Source of the DNA: Chryseobacterium sediminis
Lineage (GTDB): Bacteria; Bacteroidota; Bacteroidia; Flavobacteriales; Weeksellaceae
Length of the DNA stretch: 64,000 bases
Assembly (NCBI RefSeq): GCF_008386505.1
Contig: NZ_VUNZ01000001.1
Span: 2,039,937 to 2,103,936 of the forward strand
Direction of reading: 5' to 3'
In this document: piece by piece, positions 35,749-45,059 of the stretch
How the letters are laid out: each line of letters begins with the position of its first letter
Position numbering within the stretch: position 1 is the first letter of the stretch
Position numbers and translations under genes: made by a program
The notes under the pieces: generated by a model
Told to the model about the DNA's origin: nothing
What the model saw: the letters and a program-made list of their open reading frames with translations, nothing else
Databases searched by the model: none

Positions 35749-38364
35749 TTACAAACTTTTCAGTTTCTCTTCAAGGATCGCAATTTTATCCTGAGCATCT
35801 TTCTGCTTTTTACGCTCTACTTCTACAATTTCAGGTTTAGCATTGGCAACAAACTTTTCATTAGAAAGTTTTTTATCAACTGAAATTAAGAATCCTTTTA
35901 AATATTTCAGTTCTTCTTCAGTTTTAGCTTTTTCTTCTGCCAAATCTAAGTTTTCACTCAATGGAATAGAAACTTCGGTTGCTCCTACCAGGAAGGTAAA
36001 ACTTGGCTTATCTGTTTTTTGTCCAAAATGGATTTCAGAAACATTAGCCAGTTTTCTTACTACTGCTTCATTCGCAAATTCAGAAGCATTGGTATATACC
36101 TCAACAGCTTCTCTTGGCGAAATTCCTTTTGTCTGACGGTAATTTCTAACTCCGGAAATCAGTTCAGCTGTAATTTCAAAGTTTTTAATAACTTCTTCAC
36201 TAAAGTTATCTGCATTCTTCTGCTGAGCAATAACAAGAGCTTCATCAATATTTCTCTCTGAAATCAATTGCCAGATCTCTTCAGACTGGAATGGCATGAA
36301 CGGATGAAGCAGCTTCATCAATTCTTCAAAGAAATATATTGTTTTATTATAAACTTCTTTAGAAATTCCTTCTCCGTAGTTAGGCTTAATTGCTTCAAGA
36401 TACCAACCGCAAAAATCATCCCAAATTAATTTGTAAATCAAATGAAGCGCATCAGAAATTCTGAACTTCTCAAACTGATCATTAATTTCAACGATTGTTT
36501 TGTTCAGTTTATTTTCAAACCATTCAATAGCCTGGTTATCTGTAGCAACTGCCGGTTTATCTTCATGATTCCACATATTGATCAGACGGAATGCACTCCA
36601 GATTTTCGTCATGAAGTTTCTTCCCTGAAGCATTAGATCTTCATCAAAAAGAAGGTCATTTCCTGCTGCAGAACTCAATAGAATTCCTACACGTACACCA
36701 TCAGCACCATATTTTTCCATCAATTCAATAGGATCCGGAGAGTTTCCTAAAGATTTGGACATTTTTCTTCTTTGTTTATCTCTTACAATTCCAGTAAAAT
36801 AAACATTTTTGAACGGAACTTCTTTTTTGTATTCCAGTCCGGACATGATCATTCTTGCCACCCAGAAGAAAATAATATCAGGAGCTGTTACCAGATCAGA
36901 AGTAGGATAATAATATTTGATATCTTTATTTTCAGGATCTAAAAGCCCTTCAAATACAGACATTGGCCATAACCAGGCAGAGAACCAAGTATCTAATGTA
37001 TCCTGATCCTGTCTTAAGTTTTCCGGAGTAAGTTCCGGATTTCCGGATTTCTGTTTTGCCAGTTCTAAAGCTTCTTCAGCTGTTTCAGCTACTACAAAAT
37101 CTTCATCTCCCGTTCCGTAGTAAAAAGCAGGAATCTGCTGCCCCCACCATAGCTGACGGGAAATATTCCAGTCACGGATGTTTTCCATCCAGTGTTTGTA
37201 GGTATTTTTAAATTTCTCAGGATAGAATTTTACTTCATCATCCATTACCACATCCAGAGCAGGCTTAGCCAGTTCAGACATTTTAAGGAACCACTGTACA
37301 GAAATTTTAGGTTCAATTACAGCACCGGTTCTTTCTGAAGTTCCTACTTTATTTACATAGTCTTCAGCTTTCAGCAAAAGATCTTTTTCTTCCAGTTCTT
37401 TTGCAATCTGCTTTCTTACATCAAATCTGTTTTTCCCAGCATAATGTAATCCATGTTCATTAAGATTTCCGTCATCATCCAAAGCATCAATCATTTTCAA
37501 CTGATGTTTCTGTCCAATTTCATAGTCATTCACGTCATGCGCCGGCGTAATTTTCAAAGCACCAGTTCCGAATTCAATATCAACATATTCGTCTTCAATG
37601 ATTGGAACTACTCTGTTTACAATAGGTACAATTACGTTTTTACCTTTTAAGTGAGCATATCTTTCGTCATTAGGATTGATACATACTGCGGTATCCCCAA
37701 AAATAGTTTCAGGACGTGTAGTAGCAACTGAAAGAAACTCTTCTGAGCCTTCAATTTTATATTTAAGGAAATATAGTTTTCCGTTCTGCTCTTTGAATAT
37801 TACTTCTTCATCAGAAATATTGGTCTTTGCTTCAGGATCCCAGTTGACCATTCTGTATCCTCTGTAGATCTTACCTTTATTATACAGATCTACGAAGCTT
37901 ATAATAACCTGTTGTGAAAGATTGTCTTCCATTGTAAAACGGGTTCTGTCCCAATCACAAGAACATCCCAGTTTTTTCAGCTGCTCAAGAATTGTACCTC
38001 CGTATTTGTGAGTCCAGTCCCAGGCATGTTTTAGGAATTCTTCTCTGGTAATATCTGACTTATTGATTCCTTCAGACTTCAATTTAGCAACAACTTTAGC
38101 TTCGGTAGCAATTGAAGCGTGATCTGTTCCCGGAATCCAACAAGCATTAAACCCGCGCATTCTTGCACGACGGACCAGAACATCTTGAATGGTATTGTTC
38201 AGCATATGCCCCATGTGTAATATCCCCGTTACATTTGGCGGAGGAATGACCACGGTATATGGTGGTTTGTCATTAGGTTCTGAGTGGAAATATTTATTTT
38301 CCAACCAGTAATTGTACCATTTCTGTTCTGTTTCCTGTGGATTGTACTTTTCTGAAATCTGCAT
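35749..38364 (-). CDS. valS: Valyl-tRNA synthetase
   Basis: 871 residues from the ATG at 38364 (MQISEKYNPQETEQKWYNYW). A TTG 24 bases upstream is in frame but lies only 5 bases from the -7 box at 38393-38400, too near the transcript start to be the real initiator. Class I synthetase motifs: GILHMGHMLN (HIGH), RRKMSKSLGN (KMSKS, near 536), editing-domain region TTRPETIFGDTAV, and a C-terminal coiled-coil arm (residues about 800-870) typical of ValRS. It charges tRNA-Val. Confidence 0.97.
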   Translation of the reverse strand: MQISEKYNPQETEQKWYNYWLENKYFHSEPNDKPPYTVVIPPPNVTGILHMGHMLNNTIQDVLVRRARMRGFNACWIPGTDHASIATEAKVVAKLKSEGINKSDITREEFLKHAWDWTHKYGGTILEQLKKLGCSCDWDRTRFTMEDNLSQQVIISFVDLYNKGKIYRGYRMVNWDPEAKTNISDEEVIFKEQNGKLYFLKYKIEGSEEFLSVATTRPETIFGDTAVCINPNDERYAHLKGKNVIVPIVNRVVPIIEDEYVDIEFGTGALKITPAHDVNDYEIGQKHQLKMIDALDDDGNLNEHGLHYAGKNRFDVRKQIAKELEEKDLLLKAEDYVNKVGTSERTGAVIEPKISVQWFLKMSELAKPALDVVMDDEVKFYPEKFKNTYKHWMENIRDWNISRQLWWGQQIPAFYYGTGDEDFVVAETAEEALELAKQKSGNPELTPENLRQDQDTLDTWFSAWLWPMSVFEGLLDPENKDIKYYYPTSDLVTAPDIIFFWVARMIMSGLEYKKEVPFKNVYFTGIVRDKQRRKMSKSLGNSPDPIELMEKYGADGVRVGILLSSAAGNDLLFDEDLMLQGRNFMTKIWSAFRLINMWNHEDKPAVATDNQAIEWFENKLNKTIVEINDQFEKFRISDALHLIYKLIWDDFCGWYLEAIKPNYGEGISKEVYNKTIYFFEELMKLLHPFMPFQSEEIWQLISERNIDEALVIAQQKNADNFSEEVIKNFEITAELISGVRNYRQTKGISPREAVEVYTNASEFANEAVVRKLANVSEIHFGQKTDKPSFTFLVGATEVSIPLSENLDLAEEKAKTEEELKYLKGFLISVDKKLSNEKFVANAKPEIVEVERKKQKDAQDKIAILEEKLKSL

Positions 38365-38392
38365 AAATTCTATTTCTTTGGCTTGCAATTTG

Positions 38393-38400
38393 CAAAAATA
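38393..38400 (-). promoter_or_regulatory. -7 promoter element of valS
   Basis: TATTTTTG on the minus strand matches TAnnTTTG. It gives a leader of about 20-25 bases to the ATG at 38364. No -33 was identified. Confidence 0.45.
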
Positions 38401-38442
38401 GTCTAAAGAAAAAAATTTTTAAGCATGAATTAAAATAATTTT

Positions 38443-38450
38443 TAACTTTG
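38443..38450 (+). promoter_or_regulatory. -7 promoter element of the DUF1573 gene
   Basis: TAACTTTG, exact match, 42 bases before the ATG at 38493. An alternative TTG start at 38448 lies inside this box and is therefore unlikely. Confidence 0.45.
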
Positions 38451-38492
38451 TTTCACAAAATTTATCTAACAAACGTATTAACATTCAAGAAT

Positions 38493-38969
38493 ATGAAAAA
38501 ACTAATTGCAGGAATTGCATTATTCGGGACATTTGCAATTGCATCTGCACAAACGATTACATTTGATAAAACAACTTTCGATTACGGTACTATTAAGCCT
38601 AACGCTGATGGTACAAGATTCTTTACAGTAACGAATTCAGGTGACAAACCTTTGATTCTTTCAAACGTAAAGCCTTCTTGTGGATGTACAACTCCTGAGT
38701 TCAGCCAAGATCCTATCATGCCGGGTAAATCCGCTAAGATCAAAGTTGGATACAACACTGCTATTCCTGGAGGTTTCAACAAAATGATTGAGGTTTTCTC
38801 TAACGACCCTGTAAACAGTAGAAGTGTAATCTACATTAAAGGTAATGTAGACGCTAATGCTCCTGCTCCTGTTGCTGAGGCAAAAGTATTGACTCCTGCG
38901 GAGCAGAAAGAAGCTGCTAAAGCTGAGAAAAAAGCTGCTAAACTAGCTAAAAAAGCTGCTGCGAAGTAA
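38493..38969 (+). CDS. DUF1573 exported protein
   Basis: 158 residues from the ATG at 38493. Signal peptide MKKLIAGIALFGTFAIASAQ, then one DUF1573 (ASH/MSP-like) domain: FDYGTIKPNADGTRFFTVTNSGDKPLILSNVKPSCGCTTPEFS with the conserved CGC, KIKVGYNT, and VFSNDPVNSRSVIYIKGNV. The tail is a Lys/Ala-rich helix (EQKEAAKAEKKAAKLAKKAA). These proteins are abundant periplasmic or surface proteins in Bacteroidota with unknown function. Single gene with terminator. Confidence 0.92.
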   Translation: MKKLIAGIALFGTFAIASAQTITFDKTTFDYGTIKPNADGTRFFTVTNSGDKPLILSNVKPSCGCTTPEFSQDPIMPGKSAKIKVGYNTAIPGGFNKMIEVFSNDPVNSRSVIYIKGNVDANAPAPVAEAKVLTPAEQKEAAKAEKKAAKLAKKAAAK

Positions 38970-38984
38970 TCTCTACTCAAAAAA

Positions 38985-39018
38985 ATAAAAAAACCGTCTC
39001 CATTGAGGCGGTTTTTTT
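38985..39018 (+). terminator. Terminator of the DUF1573 gene
   Basis: AAAACCGTCTC and GAGGCGGTTTT pair (one T-G pair) around a 4-base loop, followed by T. It lies 16 bases after the stop. Confidence 0.85.
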
Positions 39019-39159
39019 ATTACATTTATGTTTGTGGAGGTGGCAGGTAGCAGGTGACAGGAAAATGATGTTAATATTTATCAAATGTTGGCCGAAGCTT
39101 TTTGATTTTTTTTAAGTAGATGGCTAAGCCCCACTTCTATTGAATTTTAATAGCAACAT

Positions 39160-39215
39160 CTCTTAATCTCTTAATCTCTTAATCTCTTAATCTCTTAATC
39201 TCTTAATCTCTTAAT
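39160..39215 (+). repeat. 8-bp tandem repeat, seven perfect copies, upstream of the PPK2 gene
   Basis: CTCTTAAT is repeated seven times without error (39160-39215). The array ends 10 bases before the ATG at 39226, so it lies in the leader or promoter spacer of this gene. Confidence 0.95.
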
Positions 39216-39225
39216 ATTAAAATAT

Positions 39226-40095
39226 ATGGACACCAATTTCTCGGATGACTTTAAGGTAAATGGAAAATTTTCAATAAAAAAAACTTCAACATCTTATAAA
39301 GGAAAACTCACCAAAGAAGATGGAGAACAAATGCTGATTCAGGAGAAAGAAAAGCTTCGTGAACTACAAGAAAAATTATATGCTGATGGAAGCCAGTCTC
39401 TCCTTGTTGTGTTACAGGCTATGGATGCAGCGGGGAAAGACAGTATGATAGAACATGTTTTCGGAGGGGTAAATCCGCAGGGATGTAATGTGACCAGTTT
39501 TAAAACACCAAGTTCTAAAGAATATTCTCATGATTTTTTATGGAGGCATTATCTCGCATTGCCACAGAAAGGGATGATCGGGATTTTCAACCGGTCCCAT
39601 TATGAAAGTGTTCTCGTTTGCAAAGTGCATCCTGAATATAATTTAAGTGAAAAAACATGGTCTTCGGTAAAAGATTTCGATAATAAATTCTGGGAAAACA
39701 GATATGAAAGTATCAGAAATTTTGAAAAACACCTTGCGCAGAATGGTACAACCGTTGTAAAAATCTTTTTACATGTTTCTAAGGATGAGCAGAAAAAAAG
39801 GCTGCTGGACAGAATTGATGAACAGGAAAAAAACTGGAAATTCTCTGCAGGAGACCTCCCGGAAAGGGCATTATTTGATCAATATATGGAAGCTTATGAA
39901 ACGGCAATCAATGAAACATCAAAAGATCATGCTCCATGGTATGTACTTCCTGCCGACAGCAAATGGTTTGCAAGAGTAGCTGCTATCCAGATCATTATTG
40001 ATACCCTTGAAAAAATGAATCTCAAATACCCTACACTTTCTGATAAGGACAAGCAGGAGTTACAGGAATCTAAAAGGCAATTGGAAAGCGAATAA
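39226..40095 (+). CDS. PPK2-family polyphosphate:nucleotide phosphotransferase
   Basis: 289 residues, single-domain PPK2. Walker A AMDAAGKDSMIEHVFGGVNPQGC (near 65-87), lid/Walker B region IGIFNRSHYESVLVCKVHP, and KIFLHVSKDEQKKRLLDR. PPK2 uses polyphosphate to phosphorylate nucleoside mono- or diphosphates. The sequence (VNPQGC with SFK) is close to class III enzymes that act on both AMP and ADP, but class is not proven here. The start lies 10 bases after the 8-bp tandem repeat. The gene is convergent with rnpB downstream. Confidence 0.9.
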   Translation: MDTNFSDDFKVNGKFSIKKTSTSYKGKLTKEDGEQMLIQEKEKLRELQEKLYADGSQSLLVVLQAMDAAGKDSMIEHVFGGVNPQGCNVTSFKTPSSKEYSHDFLWRHYLALPQKGMIGIFNRSHYESVLVCKVHPEYNLSEKTWSSVKDFDNKFWENRYESIRNFEKHLAQNGTTVVKIFLHVSKDEQKKRLLDRIDEQEKNWKFSAGDLPERALFDQYMEAYETAINETSKDHAPWYVLPADSKWFARVAAIQIIIDTLEKMNLKYPTLSDKDKQELQESKRQLESE

Positions 40096-40177
40096 TTCAA
40101 ACAAAAATAAAGGATAGAAATTTGAGGTAATAGTACTGAACCTCAGATTTCTGTCTGTTTCCTTTCGGTTAAAAAAA

Positions 40178-40503
40178 TCACGAGAAAATCTATAAGCCGG
40201 ATTTTGTACTTCCGAAGAAGTGCCTGTTATTTATCTACGTGTTACATTGCTGCAACACTTGAGCTGATTACCCCTCGGTTTTCAGGACGAGCCGCCCCTA
40301 TTTCCATTACTGAAAAGAACCGATATACTTACCATTGCACCGCAAAGAGTTTACCTGGTTTCACTACAGCCGAACTGTACCTGCTTTCTGTTGCACTTGT
40401 CCTACCCTCACGGGTGACGGATGTTATCCGCTTTGCTGCTCTATGGTGTCCGGACTTTCCTACCTCCCGTAAAACAGGAAATCAACAAGCCGATTTTCTC
40501 GCG
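40178..40503 (-). ncRNA. rnpB: RNase P RNA (bacterial type A)
   Basis: The minus strand contains the universal 5' block AGGAAAGTCCGGAC (within 40448-40472), CACCCGTGAGGGTAGG further on, and the 3' block ACAAAATCCGGCTTAT near 40193. The ends form P1: CGAGAAAATC (40501-40492) pairs perfectly with GATTTTCTCG (40190-40181). A run of T follows (40177-40171), which ends transcription. Length is about 325 bases, normal for the RNA. It processes the 5' ends of tRNA precursors with the protein RnpA (not in this window). A plus-strand reading frame at 40204-40566 is only its antisense. Confidence 0.96.
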
Positions 40504-40507
40504 GATG

Positions 40508-40515
40508 CAAAGATA
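40508..40515 (-). promoter_or_regulatory. -7 promoter element of rnpB
   Basis: TATCTTTG on the minus strand, 7 bases before the first base of stem P1. The position agrees with the RNA 5' end predicted from structure. Confidence 0.6.
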
Positions 40516-40660
40516 CATAAATTTCGCATAGAAAGCGTAGAAAGCCGGAGCAGCAGAGACATCTAAATTGTTAATTCTCTTTTTTTCACATTTTTACGAT
40601 TTTACATTATAATTTTCATCAGTTACCACTTTATTATTATCTTCGTGCCATTATACATCT

Positions 40661-41152
40661 ATGGATTCCAGAGAAAAAGAATTTGCGAAGCTTATCAAGG
40701 ATAATCAAGGTCTGATTATCAAGGTATCGCGCCTTTATACCAATTCTCTGGAAGATGAAGAGGATCTTTTCCAGGAAATTGTGTTACAGCTTTGGAGAAG
40801 TTATGATTCCTTTAAAGGAAATTCCAAGATTTCCACATGGATGTATCGTGTAGCGCTCAATACAGCCATTACCCTCTTTAGAAAAAAAAGCAAAAGTCTT
40901 CCTACAAATGAGCTGGACATCAACCACAAGGATTTTGTGGAAGATGACGATGACAAACAGCAACAGGTATCACTTTTGTATACTGTAATCAAGACTCTTC
41001 CTAATGTTGAAAGAGCCATTGTCATGATGTATCTTGACGATCTGCCTTACAAGGATATTGCAGAAAACCTCGGTATCACTGAAGTCAATGCACGTGTGAA
41101 AATGAACAGATTAAAGAAAACCCTTAAAGAACAGATGGAAAAATATGCCTGA
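40661..41152 (+). CDS. ECF-type sigma-70 factor
   Basis: 163 residues with the two sigma domains of ECF factors: region 2 (NQGLIIKVSRLYTNSLEDEEDLFQEIVLQLWRSYDSF and ISTWMYRVALNTAI) and region 4 (LPNVERAIVMMYLDDLPYKDIAENLGITEVNARVKMNRLKK). A near-consensus -7 (TATCTTCG, 40638-40645) precedes the ATG. Its 3' end overlaps the next gene by 8 bases, and that gene encodes a membrane protein that may control it. Target promoters are unknown. Confidence 0.92.
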   Translation: MDSREKEFAKLIKDNQGLIIKVSRLYTNSLEDEEDLFQEIVLQLWRSYDSFKGNSKISTWMYRVALNTAITLFRKKSKSLPTNELDINHKDFVEDDDDKQQQVSLLYTVIKTLPNVERAIVMMYLDDLPYKDIAENLGITEVNARVKMNRLKKTLKEQMEKYA

Positions 41153-41819
41153 ATTTGATCTAGATAGTTTTAAAAAAACATGGCAGGAACAACCTGTCCA
41201 GCCTAAATATGACGACAAGGAGATTCTCCAGATGTTGAATAGAAAATCACGTAATTACATCAAGTATATTTTCTGGATCAGCGTTGTAGAATTTTTGTTC
41301 TTTTCCGTATTGGGTCTGTTTTATCTTTTCCCGGAAGAAGAATCAGACAGTTTCCGTAAAATGCTGGAAAGATTAGGCGCACAGGAAGCTCCGGAAGTAG
41401 AAAATAACTTCGGTCATGCTTATTTAGCTATAAAGGTTTTAAGTTTATTGATCACAGCATATTTTGTATTAAAATTCTACCAGAATTACAGAAGAATTAA
41501 GATTGAGGAAAATCTGAAGGGGCTTATCACCAGAATTATAAAATTCAAAACAACCGTTAATGCTTTTATTCTGATCAGTATTGTATTATTATTGATATTC
41601 ACGTTTGTATTGACTGCATTTATATTTTACACTTTAAATTCTCAGAATATACAGCCTAGCGGCTCGAATCTTACTATCATTATCGTAGGAATTATTGTCA
41701 GTACTTTATTAGGTATATCCATGATCTGGCTTTATTACAGACTGGTATATGGCACAATTATTAAAAAGCTTGATAAAAATTTAAAGCAGCTTAAAGAAAT
41801 AGATTCTCAGGAAAGTTAA
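41145..41819 (+). CDS. Membrane protein coupled to the ECF sigma factor, possible anti-sigma factor
   Basis: 224 residues: a cytoplasmic N-terminus of about 40 residues (FDLDSFKKTWQEQ, EILQMLNRKSRNYIKY), then four membrane segments (near 42-62, 95-115, 140-165, 175-198) and a short charged tail. The start overlaps the sigma factor gene by 8 bases, which indicates coupled translation. Anti-sigma factors are often placed like this, but no ZAS/HCC motif or FecR domain is present, so the role is inferred from context only. Confidence 0.75.
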   Translation: MPEFDLDSFKKTWQEQPVQPKYDDKEILQMLNRKSRNYIKYIFWISVVEFLFFSVLGLFYLFPEEESDSFRKMLERLGAQEAPEVENNFGHAYLAIKVLSLLITAYFVLKFYQNYRRIKIEENLKGLITRIIKFKTTVNAFILISIVLLLIFTFVLTAFIFYTLNSQNIQPSGSNLTIIIVGIIVSTLLGISMIWLYYRLVYGTIIKKLDKNLKQLKEIDSQES

Positions 41820-41877
41820 TATACATAGGCATATTTCGGGATATAATTATTAATTTTAGCCCACCAAATCTTAAACT

Positions 41878-43500
41878 ATGCCCTTATCTTATGTGTATGG
41901 AACTTCTGAGGTTCCGTTATTAGGACAGACCATCGGAGCCAATCTTAAAAGTACTGTCGAAAAATACCCTCATCAGGAAGCATTAGTCTGTGTTCATCAG
42001 AATTACAGAGCTACTTATCAGGAATTTTACAATCAGACAACCGCTGTTGCAAAGGCTTTACTGCTTTTGGGAGCAAAAGCCGGTGACAGAATCGGAATCT
42101 GGTCTTCCAATCGTTATGAATGGGTTCTTTTGCAGTATGCCACTGCGAGAATAGGAACTATTTTAGTCAATATCAATCCGGCCTACAGGACTCATGAACT
42201 TACGTATGTTCTTAATCAGTCTGAAGTTCGCTTTATTTTTTCTTCTTTAAGTTTTAAAAGCAGCAACTACAAAGAAATGGTTGAGTATGCCAAAGAAGTA
42301 TGCCCTACCCTTGAGCATGAGATATTCTTTGATGAAAACTGGGAAGCATTTGTCAATAACGGTCAGGATATTTCTGATGAAGTTCTTCACAGTTTTGAAG
42401 AGCATGTACAGTTTGATGATCCTGTTAACATCCAATATACTTCCGGAACGACAGGTTTTCCTAAAGGTGTTACTCTTTCTCATCATAATATTCTCAACAA
42501 CGGTTATTTTATCGGAATCAGATTAAAATATACTGAGAAAGACCGGGTTTGTATTCCTGTTCCTTTTTATCATTGTTTTGGCATGGTTATCGGAAATATG
42601 TGCTGCACTGCCCACGGAGCCTGCATGGTAATTCCCAACGACAGTTTTGATCCGGAAATTACGTTAAAAGCTGTTTCTGACGAAAAATGTACTTCTCTGT
42701 ATGGCGTTCCTACCATGTTTATTGCTGAACTGGCAGTAAAAGATTTTGATAAGTATGATTTTTCAAGCTTAAGAACAGGTGTCATGGCAGGATCAGTATG
42801 TCCTCCGGAGATTATGAAAAAGGTTGAGAGCCTGATGAATATTAAAGAAATGAGCATCTGCTACGGAATGACGGAAACTTCACCCGTGTCTACCCAGACT
42901 TTAATAGGAACACCACTGGAAAAGCAAGTCAGTACTGTGGGAACTGTTCAGGATCATCTTGAGATAAAAATTGTTGATGAAAATGGCAGAACCCTGAAAC
43001 GCGGGGAACATGGCGAGCTTTGTACAAGAGGCTATTCTGTGATGCTGAAATACTGGAATGATCCTGAAAACACTAAAAAGGTGCTGGATGATGCCCGCTG
43101 GATGCATACCGGAGATATGGCAGTAATGGACAAAGACGGATATATTACCATTTCAGGACGAATAAAAGACCTTATCATCCGTGGTGGAGAAAATATTTCA
43201 CCTAAGGAAATTGAAGATTTTTTATATACATACACCAACATTCTCGATGTTCAGATTATTGGAGTTCCAAGTGAAAGGTTTGGGGAAGAAGTGATGGCCT
43301 GGATAAAAGTGAGAAAAGGTTTTACCATCACCGCTGAAGAACTGCAGGAATACTGCAAGGGAAGAATTGCCCACTATAAAGTACCAAAATACTGGAAGTT
43401 TGTAGATGAATTCCCAATGACTATTTCCGGAAAAATAAGAAAGGTTGAAATGCGGGAGATCTCTATGAAAGAGCTTGAATTAGGTAGTTTTAAAGATTGA
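41878..43500 (+). CDS. Acyl-CoA synthetase (AMP-binding, fatty acid-CoA ligase type)
   Basis: 540 residues of the ANL superfamily. Motifs: P-loop IQYTSGTTGFPKGVTLSHHN near 182-200, ICYGMTETSPVS near 328, the A8 hinge ISGRIKDLIIRGGENISPKEIE near 425, and the catalytic Lys in FPMTISGKIRKVEMR close to the C-terminus. It activates a carboxylic acid, probably a medium- or long-chain fatty acid, to acyl-AMP and then acyl-CoA. It follows the sigma/membrane pair with a 58-base gap but may have its own promoter. Exact chain length is not readable. Confidence 0.92.
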   Translation: MPLSYVYGTSEVPLLGQTIGANLKSTVEKYPHQEALVCVHQNYRATYQEFYNQTTAVAKALLLLGAKAGDRIGIWSSNRYEWVLLQYATARIGTILVNINPAYRTHELTYVLNQSEVRFIFSSLSFKSSNYKEMVEYAKEVCPTLEHEIFFDENWEAFVNNGQDISDEVLHSFEEHVQFDDPVNIQYTSGTTGFPKGVTLSHHNILNNGYFIGIRLKYTEKDRVCIPVPFYHCFGMVIGNMCCTAHGACMVIPNDSFDPEITLKAVSDEKCTSLYGVPTMFIAELAVKDFDKYDFSSLRTGVMAGSVCPPEIMKKVESLMNIKEMSICYGMTETSPVSTQTLIGTPLEKQVSTVGTVQDHLEIKIVDENGRTLKRGEHGELCTRGYSVMLKYWNDPENTKKVLDDARWMHTGDMAVMDKDGYITISGRIKDLIIRGGENISPKEIEDFLYTYTNILDVQIIGVPSERFGEEVMAWIKVRKGFTITAEELQEYCKGRIAHYKVPKYWKFVDEFPMTISGKIRKVEMREISMKELELGSFKD

Positions 43501-43557
43501 TTCAACGCAAATAAAAACGATAATCAATAATAGATCTTTTTTCTCTTGACTGATAAT

Positions 43558-43590
43558 AAAAAAAGCATTTCAAATTGAAATGCTTTTTTA
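43558..43590. terminator. Bidirectional terminator between acyl-CoA synthetase and rpoN genes
   Basis: AAAAGCATTTCAA (43561-43573) pairs with TTGAAATGCTTTT (43575-43587), with A-run and T-run on the outer sides, so it works for both convergent genes. Confidence 0.9.
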
Positions 43591-43595
43591 TATTT

Positions 43596-45059
43596 TTAAA
43601 GTTCTTTTCTTAATCTTGCGACAGGAATATTAAGCTGTTCACGATATTTTGCAATCGTTCTTCTGGCAATATTATATCCTTGTTCTTTTAGAATTACCAC
43701 TAATGCATCATCTGTAAGTGGCTTTCTTTTATTTTCTTTGTTGATTACTTCCTGAAGATGGGTTTTGATCTCTTTGGTAGAAACTTCTTCTCCGTCATCA
43801 TTCGTTAAGCTGTCTGAAAACAGGTCTTTAAGATATACAATACCATTAGGGGTATCTGCATACTTACTTTTTACCACTCTTGAAATGGTTGAAATATCAA
43901 ATCCTGTAATATCTGCAACATCCTTTAAGATCATTGGTTTCAGAGATTTTTCGTCTCCGGTAATGAAATAATCCTTCTGGAATTTTACAATCGCCGTAAT
44001 CGTCTGTAATAGGGTATTCTGACGCTGATTAATAGCATCAATATACCATTTTGCGGCATCCAGTTTCTGCTTGATAAATAATGCTGCCTGTTTATGTTCC
44101 GATGAATTTTTATCATGGGAATAGGTAGTCAGAATATCTTTATATTCTTCAGAAACTCTTAAAGTAGGTGCATTTTTGCTGTTAAGCATAGGAATCACTA
44201 ATCCGTCTTTTACCTGAATCACAAAATCCGGAATAATTTCCTGATTAATTGTAATGGTTTGTGTATCGAAGTTTCCTCCTACTTTCGGGGATAATTTTGA
44301 AATTTCTTCCAGTGCGTCTTTCAGATCTTCTTCTTCAATATCATATTTCTGAATGATCTTGTTATAGTGCTTATTCGTCAGGGCTTCAAACTGATGTCTC
44401 AAAATATTGGCAGCTAAAGAAACCGCTTTATCTGAGCTTACTTTCTTTTCAATTTGCAGCAATAAACATTCCTGCAGTCCTCTTGCTCCTACTCCAGGCG
44501 GATCCAGTTTCTGAACATAATTTTCAAGAATATCCTCCACTCTTTCTTTAGTGGTATAAATTCCTTGTGAGAAGGCCAGATCATCAACAATAGACTTAAT
44601 TTCTCTTCTAAGATATCCGTCTGTATCTAAGTTCCCGATAAGATATTCTGCAATTTTCAGATCTTCATCACTGATATTAACAAGATGAATCTGTTCTGTA
44701 AGATAGTCGTATAAGGACTGTCCCTCCGTGAGAAGACTTTCGTTATCAAATTCTTCATCATCCGGAGAATAGTTGCTGGATGCGGTTTTATAGCTTGGTT
44801 CATCGTCATAGATATATTCATTGACGTCGAAATCTGTTTCAATGCTTTCCGTACCCTCATCCTTATAAGCGTCTTCCAGGGAAGAATATTCATCTTCCTT
44901 AGAATCATCTTTCGCAATTTCCAAAGCCGGGTTTTCTTCTAACTCTCTCTCTAGCTCCTCTTCAAATTCAAGAGTATGAAGTTGAATAAGCTTCATCAAC
45001 TGGATTTGCTGAGGGGCCAGCTTTTGTCCTAATTTGAGTTGTAAGTGTTGTTTAAGCAT
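43596..45059 (-). CDS. rpoN: RNA polymerase sigma-54 factor
   Basis: 487 residues. N-terminal glutamine-rich activator region (MLKQHLQLKLGQKLAPQQIQ, then LMKLIQLHTLEFEEELERELEENPAL), an acidic linker (about 50-110), core-binding domain, helix-turn-helix (MILKDVADITGFDISTISRVVKSKY) and the RpoN box ARRTIAKYREQL near the C-terminus. It directs polymerase to -24/-12 promoters and needs an AAA+ activator; none is encoded in this window. Confidence 0.97.
   Translation of the reverse strand: MLKQHLQLKLGQKLAPQQIQLMKLIQLHTLEFEEELERELEENPALEIAKDDSKEDEYSSLEDAYKDEGTESIETDFDVNEYIYDDEPSYKTASSNYSPDDEEFDNESLLTEGQSLYDYLTEQIHLVNISDEDLKIAEYLIGNLDTDGYLRREIKSIVDDLAFSQGIYTTKERVEDILENYVQKLDPPGVGARGLQECLLLQIEKKVSSDKAVSLAANILRHQFEALTNKHYNKIIQKYDIEEEDLKDALEEISKLSPKVGGNFDTQTITINQEIIPDFVIQVKDGLVIPMLNSKNAPTLRVSEEYKDILTTYSHDKNSSEHKQAALFIKQKLDAAKWYIDAINQRQNTLLQTITAIVKFQKDYFITGDEKSLKPMILKDVADITGFDISTISRVVKSKYADTPNGIVYLKDLFSDSLTNDDGEEVSTKEIKTHLQEVINKENKRKPLTDDALVVILKEQGYNIARRTIAKYREQLNIPVARLRKEL

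Noticed and set aside
40204..40566. 120-codon plus-strand frame
   Set aside because: It is the antisense of RNase P RNA, which is supported by conserved blocks, P1 stem, promoter box and T-run.
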